Below the pieces are notes generated by a model. It was not told where the DNA came from, made no database searches, and saw only the letters and a program-made list of their open reading frames with translations. The position numbers were made by a program, and so were the translations under genes. A stretch of DNA of 64,000 nucleotides, taken from contig NC_050104.1 of the NCBI RefSeq assembly GCF_902167145.1, positions 12,298,001-12,362,000 on the forward strand, written 5' to 3'. Of this stretch, positions 55,598 to 64,000 are shown piece by piece (positions within the stretch are counted from its first letter, which is position 1; every line of letters starts with the position of its first letter). This stretch comes from Zea mays. Lineage: Eukaryota > Streptophyta > Magnoliopsida > Poales > Poaceae.

Positions 55598-57857
55598 CTA
55601 AGCCATGGGAGCCTTACCCTTAACAAAGTTAGACAATCTTTTAGGGGCATTAAGCTTGACATTGTCTCCCTGTTGGAAGCCAATGCCATCCTTAATCCTA
55701 GGGCGCCTCCCATTATAGAGCATGCTTCTAGCAAATTTAAAATTTTCATTTTCTAAGTCATGCTCATTAATTTTAGCACTAAGTTGAGCTATGTGATCAT
55801 TTTGTTGTTTGATTAAAGCTAGGTGATCATGAATAGCATCAACATTAATGTCTCTACATCTAGTACAAATAGTAACATGCTCAATGGTAGATGTAGAGGG
55901 TTTGCAAACATTTAATTCATCAATCTTAGCAAGTAACATGACATTTTCATTTCTAAGATTGGAAACAATATCATTGCAAACATTTTAACTTTTAGCCTTA
56001 GTAATCAATTTACCATTTTCTATCTTAAGGCTAGCAATTGATTCATTTAACTTGTCAATCTTAGCAATCAAATTATCTTTACCATTTTTAAGTTTGACAA
56101 GAGAATCATCACAAACATTTAATTTATCAACCTTAGCAATTAGTTTAGCATTCTCATTTCTAAGGATGGAAATAGTACCATGGCAAGTTCTTAGCTCACA
56201 AGTTAATTTTTCACATTTTTCTACTTCCTGAGCATAAGCATTTTTAACCTTAACATGCTTCTTGTTTTCTTTAATAAGGAAGTCCTCTTGGCTATCCAAG
56301 AGTTCATCCTTCTCATGAATAGCACCTATCAATTCATTTAATTTTTCCTTTTGTTGCATGTTTAGGTTGACAAAAAGGGCAAGCAAATTGTCTTCATCAT
56401 CACTAGAGTTTTCCTCATCACTAGATGTTGCATATTTAGTGGAGGCTCTAGATTTTACCTTCTTTTTGCCGTCCTTTGCCATGAGGCACTTGTGGCCGAC
56501 GTTTGGGAAGAGGAGACCCTTGTTGACGGTGATGTTTGCGGCATCCTCATCGGAGGAGGAGTCGGTGGAGCTCTCATCGGAGTCCCATTCCTGGCAAACA
56601 TGGGCATCGCCACCCTTCTTCTTGTAGTATCTTTTCTTTTCCCTCCTCTTTCCCTTCTTGTCGTCGCCCCTGTCACTGTCACTAGATAATGGACATTTAG
56701 CAATAAAATGATCGGGCTTACCACACTTGTAGCAAACTTTCTTTGAGCGGGGCTTGTAGTCCTTCCCCTCCTTTGCTTGAGGATTTGGCGGAAACTTTTG
56801 ATGATGAGCGCCATCTCCTCATTGTCGAGCTTGGAGGCGTCGATGGGGAGCCTACTTGATGTAGACTCTTCTTTCTTATCCTCCGTTGCTTTGAAGGCAA
56901 CGGGTTGCACCTCGGGTGTGGAGGTGGCGCCTCGCTCGATGATTTGTTTGGAGCCTTTGATCATCAACTCAAAGCTCACAAACTTCCCTATCACCTCCTC
57001 GGGAGACATTAGCTTATATCTAGGATCACCACGAATTAAATGTACTTGTGTAGGGTTAAGAAAAACAAGTGATCTTAGAATAACCTTAACCATTTCATGG
57101 TCATCCCATTTTGTGCTCCCGAGGTTGCGCACTTGGTTCACCAAGGTCTTGAGCCGGTTGTACTGGCTTGTGGCTCCTCTCCTTGGTTGAGCATGAACCG
57201 ACCGAGCTCCCCCTCGATCGTTTCCCGCTTGGTGATCTTGGTCACCTCGTCTCCTTCGTGCGCGGTTTTGAGTACGTCCCAAATCTCCTTGGCACTCTTC
57301 AACCCTTGCACCTTATTATACTCCTCTCGACTTAGAGAGTTGAGGAGTATAGTAGTTGCTTGGGAATTCAGATGCCGGATTTGGGCGACCTCGTCCGCAT
57401 CATAGTCTTCATCCCCTACGGATGGTTCCTGTGCTCCAAATTTAACAATGTCCCATATGCTTGTGTGGAGTGAGGTTAGGTGATATTTCATCATTTCACT
57501 CCACCTAGAATAATCTTCACCATTAAAAGTTGGTGGTTTGCCTAATGGAACGGAAAGTAATGGAGTATGTTTGGAAATGCGAGGGTAGCGTAAGGGGATC
57601 TTACTAAACTTCTTGCGCTCATGGCACTTAGAAGTGATGGATGGCGTGTCGGAGCCGGAGGTGGATGGCGACGAAGAGTCGGTCTCGTAGTATACCACTT
57701 TATTCATCTTCTTTTTCTTCTCTCCGCTCCGATGCGACTTGTTGTGTGAAGGGGATCCCTTCATCTTGTTGCCGGATTCTCTCGATGGAGCCTTCCCATG
57801 GCTTGTGGCGGGCTTCTCGCTGGTCACCATCTCCTTCTTGGCGTGATCTCCCAACAT
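55598..57857 (-). pseudogene. gag: Element C gag, broken
   Basis: Starts MLGDHAKKEMV at 57857. A Lys/Ser-rich region precedes the UBN2-type capsid domain (PTFNGEDYSRWSEMMKYHL near 57545-57490, HEGDEVTKITKRETIEGELG). Frameshifts at about 57165 and 56770 interrupt it. In the third frame a CX2CX4HX4C zinc knuckle, CYKCGKPDHFIAKC, lies near 56738-56697. A Lys/Asp/Ser-rich stretch and a long heptad-repeat coiled coil follow (56482-55985, continuing to 55598 past a TAA at 55985-55987), a hallmark of Sirevirus gag. Gag would form the particle. Confidence 0.88.
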
Positions 57858-57889
57858 CACTTCGAGCGGTTAGGCTCTAATGAAGTATC

Positions 57890-57905
57890 GGGCTTTGATA
57901 CTAAT
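57890..57905 (-). other. Element C primer binding site, degenerate
   Basis: Minus-strand ATTAGTATCAAAGCC after the 5' LTR resembles the initiator-Met site TGGTATCAGAGC with several changes. Confidence 0.6.
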
Positions 57906-59101
57906 TGAAAGTCGCCTAGAGGGGGTGAATAGGCAAATCTGAAATTTATAAACTTTAAGCACCACTACAAGCCGGGGTTAGCGTTAGAAATAAAAGCGAG
58001 TCCGAAAGAGAGGACGAAAACAAATCACAAGCAAATGAAGAGTGTGACACGATGATTTGTTTTACCAAGGTTCGGTTCTTGCAAACCTACTCCCTGTTGA
58101 GGTGGTCACAAAGACCGGGTCTCTTTCAACCCTTTCCCTCTCTCAAACGGTCACTTAGACCGAGTGAGCTTTTCTCCTCAATCAATTGGGACACTTAGTC
58201 CCCACAAGGACCACCACACAATTGGTGTCTCTTGCTTTGATTACAAAGTTGTTGAGAACAAGAAATGGGGAAGAAGAAAAGTGATCCAAGCGCAAGAGCT
58301 CAAAGAACACGGGCAAAACTCTCTCTTCTAGTCACTAATTGCTTTGAGTGGAATTGGGACTTGGAGAGCCTTTGATTCAATCTAATTGTGTCTTGTATTG
58401 AATGCACTAGCTCTTGTATTGAATGTGTTGGCTGAAAAACTTGGATGCCTTGAAGTGTGGTGGTTGGGGGGTATTTATAGCCCCAACCACCAAAATGGTC
58501 GTTGGTGAAGGCTGCTGTCGATGGGCGCACCAGACAGTCCAGTACTCCAGTGCGCCACCGGACACTGCCCGGTGCGCCAGCCACGTCATCCAACCGTTGG
58601 AGATCTGACAAGTGGGGCCACCGGACAGTCCGGTGGTGCACCAGACAGTCACTGTTCACTGTCGGATGCGCCTTCTGGCGCTTGCTCTGATTCTGCGCGC
58701 GCTGTCCGCGCACTGTTCACGCACTGTACACTTTTGCAGATGACCATTGGCGTTGTTAGCCGTTGCTCCGCTTGGCACACTGGACAGTCCAGTGCTACAC
58801 CGGACAGTCCGGTGAATTATAGCGGAGTGGCTCCCTAAATTCCCGAAGCTGAGCAGTTCAGGGTGGTTCTCCCTGGTGCACCGGACACTATCCGGTGGCA
58901 CACCGGACTGTCCGGTGCGCCAGACCAGGGCAGCCTTCGGTTGTCTTTTGCTCCTTTCTTAGACTTTTTATTGGTTTGTGTTGAACCTTTGGCACCTGTA
59001 GAACTTATAATCTAGAGCAAACTAGTTAGTCCAATTATTTGTGTTGGGCAATTCAACCACCAAAATTACTTAGGAAAAGGTTTGACCCTATTTCCCTTTC
59101 A
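57906..59101 (-). repeat. Element C 5' LTR
   Basis: 1196 bp. Palindromes lie at 58879-58897 (imperfect) and 58901-58917. Relative to the 3' LTR it has an extra palindrome-rich segment near 58540-58580. Confidence 0.92.
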
Positions 59102-59106
59102 TTGGT
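59102..59106. repeat. Target site duplication of element C (right), TTGGT
   Basis: Matches 30665-30669. Confidence 0.93.
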
Positions 59107-60086
59107 GCCTTCTGGTGTTGTAGCAAAACCGGCTACGACCACCTCTTCCACAGGCCGCTCTTCCGACATCAAGTGCCACCGCTGCCAGGGACTTGGCCAT
59201 ATGCAGCGAGATTGCCCCAGCAAACGGGCATACATTGCTACTGGCGATGGTCGGTATGTTAGTGCTTCTGATGTTGAATATGAAGATACTGTTGGAGCTA
59301 ACATTGCATAGACTTATGATGGTGATGAAGAGGTTCTTGGTACAACAGCGACCGAGACCTATAAGGCCTTGATTGTGCAACGAGCTTTGAGTGCCACGGC
59401 TGGTGATGACGACAACAGACAGCGCCACAACCTCTTCAACATGTTCCTCATCGTCAAGGAATGTCGTGTACATACCATCATTGACGGTGGTAGCTGCAAC
59501 AACTTGGTGACCGTTGAGGTGGTCAAGAAGCTTGGCTTGACCACACGAGAGCATCCCCACCCTTATCACATTCAATGGTTTAATAACAGCGGTAAGTTCA
59601 AGGTAACAAAAACAGCAAGGGTGCATTTTTCTATTGGCTCTTACCATGACTTTGTTGATTTCGATGTGGTGAGTATGGATGCTTGCTCTCTTTTATTAGG
59701 ACATCCTTGGGAGTTTGATACTGATGTTATTCACCATGGTAGATCTAATAAATATACTTTCATGCATAAGTGAAAGAAAATTGTGTTGCTTCCTATGACT
59801 CCCACTGAAATTGTCCACTTTGAACATGAGAAAAAGACTAATGCTAAGTAAAAAGGTGTTTTGAACTCTGAAAATCAGCAACCTATTAAGTTAAAAACTC
59901 CTACTTTGCTAGCTACTAAATCTGATCTTGATGAGTTACATGCCTCTGTTGGACTTTGCTATGCCTTAGTGTGCAAAAATGCTTTCTATTCCATTGATGA
60001 TACGTCTATTGCTTTGCCATCGACTGTTGCTAACCTTTTGCAAGAGTATATGGATGTGTTTCCCTCTGAGATACCCCCTGGATTAC
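59107..60086 (+). pseudogene. gag: Element H gag C terminus and protease, broken
   Basis: Continues element H after C. The zinc knuckle CHRCQGLGHMQRDC (CX2CX4HX4C) lies at 59174-59215, then an acidic linker, then a retropepsin-like domain with IIDGGSCNNLV at about 59477 and a SLLLGHPWEFD segment. After this comes a QEYMDVFPSEIPPGL segment that precedes RT in related elements. Stops at about 59309-59311, 59771 and 59848 break it. It is cut at 60086 by element F, so RT and later domains lie outside the window. Confidence 0.85.
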
Positions 60087-61283
60087 TGAAAGTCGCCTAG
60101 AGGGGGGTGAATAGGCGGAATCTGAAATTTACAAACTTAAGCACACACTACAAGTCGGGGTTAGCGTTAGAATTAAATTCGAGTCCGAAAGAGAGGGAAA
60201 CCAAATCAACAAGAAAATAAAGCGAATGAACACGGTGATTTGTTTTACCAAGGTTTGGTTCTTGCAAACCTACTCCCCATTGAGGTGGTCACAAAGACCG
60301 GGTCTCTTTCAACCCTTTCCCTCTCTCAAACGGTCACTTAGACCGAGTGAGCCCTTCTCTTCAATCAAATGGGACACTTCGTCCACTACAAGGACCACCA
60401 CAACTTGGTGTCTCTTGTTTTGATTACAAGTGAGTTGGAAACAAGAATAGAGGAAGAAGGAAAGCGATCCAAGCGCAAGAGCTCAAAAGAACACAAAAGT
60501 CTCTCTCTCTAGTCACTAATTTGTTTGGAGTGATTCCGGACTTGGGAGAGGATTTGATCTCTTTGTTTGTGTCTTGGAATGAAGTCTAGAGCTCTTATAT
60601 GAGGTTTGATGGCTGAAAACTTGGATGCATTGAAGTGTGGTGGTTGGGGGGTATTTATAGCCCCAACCACCAAAATGGCCGTTGGTGAAGGCTGCTGTCG
60701 TATGGCGCACCGGACACTGTCCGGTGCGCCAGCCACGTCACCCGACCGTTAGGGTTCGACCGTTGGAGTTTCTGACATGTGGGCCACTGGACAGTCCGGT
60801 GGTGCACCGGACAGACACTGTTCACTGACCGGTGCGCCATCTGACACCTGCTCTGACTCTGCACGCGTAGGCGCGCACTGTAGCGTTTCACTATTCCTTT
60901 GCAGACGACCATTGGCGCTGCTTAGCCGTTACTCCGCTGGCACACCGGACAGTCCGGTGCTACACCAGACAGTCCGGTGATTTATAGCGGAGGGCCTTCC
61001 CAAATTCCCGTAGGTGGCAAGTTCAGAGTCGATCTCCCTGGTGCACCGGACACAGTCCGGTGGCACACCGGACACAGTCCGGTGCGCCAGACCAGGGTTG
61101 CCTTCGGTTGTCTTTTGCTCTTTTTATTTGAACCCTTTCTTGGACTTTTTATTGGTTTGTGTTGAACCTTTGGCACCTGTAGAACTTATAATCTAGAGGA
61201 AACTAGTTAGTCCAAATATTTGTGTTGGGCAATTCAACCACCAAAATCATTTAAGGAAAAGGTGTAAGCCTATTTCCCTTTCA
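60087..61283 (-). repeat. Element F 3' LTR
   Basis: 1197 bp, starting TGAAAGTCGCC and ending CCCTTTCA on the plus strand. Palindromes lie at 60943-60959, 61044-61062 and 61066-61084. Confidence 0.92.
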
Positions 61284-62104
61284 ATCTCCCCCTTTTTAGT
61301 GATTGATGCCAACACTAACCAAAGCAAATATATAAGTACAGAATTGAACTAGTTTGCATAAGGTAAGTGCAAAGGTTACTTGGAATTAAACCAATTTATA
61401 TTTCATTAGATATGCATGGATGCTTTCTTCTATTTTAACATTTTGGACCACACTTGCACCACTTGTTTTGTTTTTGCAAAATATTTTGGAAATTCTTTTC
61501 AAAATCTTCCTTGCAAATAGTCAAAGGCAAATGAATAAGATTTTGAGAAGCATTTTCAAGATTTGAAATTTTCTCCCCCTATTTCAAATGTTTTTCCTTT
61601 GACTAAACAAAACTCCCCCTTAATGAAATTCTACTCTTAGTGTTCAAGAGGGTTTTAGATATTAATTTTGAAAGGGGTCATACTAATTTGAAATTATATC
61701 AAAAATAAGATACCAATTGAAAAACTTCTTTAAATTCAAATTGAAAGACTACATTTTTAAATTGGTGGTGGTGCGGTCCTTTTGCTTTGGGCTAATACTT
61801 TCTCCCCCTTTGGCATGAATCGCCAAAAACGGATACTTGTGAGTGAAATATAAGCCCTATTTACTTTCTCTCCCCCTTTGGCAAACAATATATGAGTGAA
61901 GATTATACCAAATTGGAGAGTTGTGCAGAGTGACGACGAAGGATGAGTAATTCGATGGAGTGGAGTGGAAGCCTTGTCGTCGCCGAAGACTCCTTTTCCC
62001 TTTCAATCTATGACTTAGCATGAAATACACTTGAAAACCACATTAGTCATAGTACATGAAAGAGAGATGATCAAAGGTATATAATGAGCTATGTGTGCAA
62101 GAAA
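61284..62104 (-). other. Element F PPT and spacer with repeated purine tracts
   Basis: The PPT abuts the LTR at 61284-61301 (minus AAAAAGGGGGAGAT). Similar tracts recur at about 61571-61580, 61611-61620, 61796-61812 and 61865-61882, at the same relative places as in element C. No gene. Confidence 0.72.
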
Positions 62105-63445
62105 TCAATCAAAATTCCTAGAATCAAGAATGTTTAGCTCATGCCTAAGTTTAGTAAATGTTTTCTCATCTAATGGCTTGGTAAAGATATCAGCTAATTG
62201 TTCTTTGGTGCTAACATCCCCCCGTTGTTGGTGATCCCTCAAAATGTGATACCGAATGGCTATGTGCTTAGTGCGGCTGTGCTCAACGGGATTATCCGCC
62301 ATACGGATTGCACTCTCATTATCACATAGGAGAGGGACTTTGGTTAATTTGTAACCATAGTCCCTAAGGGTTTGCCTCATCCAAAGCAATTGCGCGCAAT
62401 AATGGCCTGCGGCAATGTACTCGGCTTCGGCGGTAGAAAGAGCTATGGAATTTTGTTTCTTTGAAGCCCAAGACGCCAGAGATCTTCCCAAAAACTGGCA
62501 AGTCCCTGATGTGCTCTTTCTATCAATCTTACACCCTGCCCAATCAGCATCTGAGTAACCTATTAAATCAAATGTGGATCCCTTGGGGTACCAAAGGCCA
62601 AACTTAGGAGTATAAACTAAATATCTCAAGATTCGTTTTACGGCCCTAACGTGAACTTCCTTAGGATCGGCTTGGAATCTTGCACACATGCATACGGAAA
62701 GCATAATATCCGGTCGAGATGCACATAAATAGAGTAAAGATCCTATCATCGACCGGTATACCTTTTGATCTACGGATTTACCTCCTGTGTCGAGGTCGAG
62801 ATGCCCATTGGTTCCCATGGGTGTCTTGATGGGCTTGGCATCCTTCATCCCAAACTTGGTGAGGATGTCTTGAATGTACTTCGTTTGGCTAATGAAGGTG
62901 CCCTCTTGGAGTTGCTTGACTTGAAATCCTAAGAAATACTTCAACTCCCCCATCATAGACATCTCGAATTTTTGAACCATAATCCTACTAAACTCTTCAC
63001 AAGTAGATTTGTTAGTAGACCCAAATATGATATCATCAACATAAATTTGGTATACAAACAAATCATTTGCAATTGTTTTAGTAAAGAGAGTAGGATCGGC
63101 TTTTCTGACTTTGAATCCATTTGTGATAAGAAAAACTCTTGGGCATTCATACCATGCTCTTGGGGCTTGCTTGAGCCCATAAAGCTCCTTAGAGAGTTTG
63201 TAAACATGGTTAGGATACTCACTATCTTCAAAGCCGGGAGGTTGCTCAACATAGACCTCCTCCTTGATTGGTCCATTGAGGAAGGCACTCTTCATGTCCA
63301 TTTGGTAAAGCTTAAAGCCATGGTAAGTAGCATAGACAAGTAATATGCGAACTGACTCAAGCCTAGCTACGGGTGCATAGGTTTCATAGAAATCCAAACC
63401 TTCGACTTGTGAATATCCCTTGGCCACAAGTCGGGCTTTGTTCCT
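62105..63445 (-). pseudogene. pol: Element F pol: RT and RNase H, 5' end cut by element G
   Basis: An open frame of about 445 codons from the G insertion to a stop at 62105. RT motifs: [36 protein letters not shown], the catalytic YVDDIIFGS (near 63030). RNase H motifs: [43 protein letters not shown] and LADIFTKPL. Relative to element C, 15 bp (five codons, IEIAY) are missing after DHQQRGD, in frame. The reading frame is otherwise free of stops, unlike C. It lacks its N-terminal half because element G is inserted. Confidence 0.9.
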
Positions 63446-64000
63446 TGTGACACCCCAGTGTCACCTAGCGTTTTTCTTAAAATGCCAAACCAAGAACCAT
63501 CATTTTATGTGAACCAAAGTAAGCATGAGCATCAAATTAACTTAAGAATAAAGAATCCACCAAGCATATACTTAAAAGTATCATGATCAAAACAAATGGG
63601 TCTTTCAAAAAGGTAATAATGTTGCAACCCTAATAAAAACCCTAAGTGAGCCCCATGAGCAAAATTCAAGAAAATAAGGAAAAGGGTATGAAAAATTTAA
63701 AATCATGGCTTGAGCCAATTATAAACATTGAAGTATATTCATTAAGAAACAAGAAAGGTTGAGAAAGCTTGGCCAAAACAACTCAAATAAAACCCCAAAT
63801 CAAGCTTCTCATGTGGGGACTTAATGGGAATTCTGAATTTCAGAATTCTGAAATTCAGACCTTGAGCCAAAGATCAAGCATGTTCACCTTGATCCCTAAC
63901 TCGAATCCTAATGGCCCCATTAACAAAAATGTGCCTAACTAACCCCTCTGTAATGTGCCAGGAGATGGCATTGGGACGCGTGCCTCGGACACGTCAAACC
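63446..64000 (+). mobile_element. Element G: 5' end of a gypsy-type LTR, runs off the window
   Basis: The pol frame of element F breaks at TGTGACACCCCAGTGTCACC, a start typical of Del-lineage LTRs. It contains a perfect 7-bp inverted repeat (GTGACAC..GTGTCAC) like other LTRs of this group. The exact first base is 63446 or 63448. The remainder is AT-rich LTR-like sequence with no gene. Length, partner LTR and target duplication are outside the window. Confidence 0.6.

Larger units (their letters stand above)
30670..59101 (-). mobile_element. Element C: Opie/Ji-like Sirevirus (Ty1/copia)
   Basis: LTRs start TGAAAGTCRCC and end CCCTTTCA on the plus strand, with TTGGT duplications. Minus orientation follows from the PBS relic beside the right LTR and the AAAAAGGGGGAGAT tract beside the left LTR. 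Gag, protease, integrase and RT read right to left from 57857 to 52628. The RNase H end lies at 32988-32673, the two parts being separated by element D and a loss of about 331 bp. Many stops and frameshifts show it is inactive. It is itself inserted in element H. The family assignment rests on LTR start, palindromes and multiple purine tracts. Confidence 0.9.
60087..63445 (-). mobile_element. Element F: second Opie/Ji-like Sirevirus, partial
   Basis: The 3' LTR (60087-61283), PPT, spacer and the C-terminal half of pol are present in minus orientation. The rest is beyond element G, which interrupts it at about 63446. It is inserted in element H after GGATTAC. Its target duplication (probably ATTAC) cannot be verified because the other end is outside. 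It is closely similar to element C and supplies the RNase H region that C has lost. Confidence 0.9.

Overview
The window is a block of nested transposable elements from a large grass genome, almost certainly maize (Zea mays) or a close relative. The evidence is a Helitron 5' terminus of the maize type carrying gene exons, Opie/Ji-type Sirevirus LTRs with their CACCGGAC/GTCCGGTG palindromes, and Tat-lineage Ty3/gypsy elements with TGTCGGGGACCATAATTAG LTR ends. There is also a solo LTR of Del/Tekay (Prem1-like) type. No intact host gene, RNA gene or CRISPR array was found. Every coding segment is a transposon gene, a relic of one, or a captured exon fragment.

Layout. (1) 1-3313: 5' part of a minus-strand Helitron carrying exon fragments of three unrelated host genes: an auxin response factor, the decapping subunit DCP1 and an At4g15545-like coiled-coil protein. 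(2) 3314-6476: old background with a decayed transposon gene and an LTR-like remnant. (3) 6482-18928: element A, a minus-strand Ty3/gypsy element with CCATG target duplications. It keeps gag-protease, has lost nearly all of pol, and carries a five-exon gene on the opposite strand. (4) 18934-19873: background. (5) 19879-27340: element B, a second minus-strand gypsy element (AAAAT duplications) with gag only and its own spliced opposite-strand gene. (6) From about 27525: element H, a decayed gypsy element split by two Sirevirus insertions. (7) 30670-59101: element C, a minus-strand Opie/Ji-like Sirevirus (TTGGT duplications). Inside C lies element D (32989-52627), a plus-strand gypsy tandem (LTR, full interior, LTR, partial interior). 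Inside the pol of D lies element E (39144-42658), a solo LTR. (8) 60087 to the end: element F, a second Sirevirus inserted in H and itself split at about 63446 by element G, which runs off the window.

The order of nesting (E in D in C in H; G in F in H) gives relative insertion ages. D is the only element with a complete set of pol domains (RT, gypsy RNase H, second RNase H, integrase), but it has nonsense codons and the E insertion. The most unusual content is the pair of antisense genes in A and B. Each is spliced, each has a TATA-like box about 140 bp upstream of its ATG, and they encode about 1,011 and 1,013 codons although their sequences have diverged strongly and both elements lack pol. 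Element family names are from memory of the families and are tentative.
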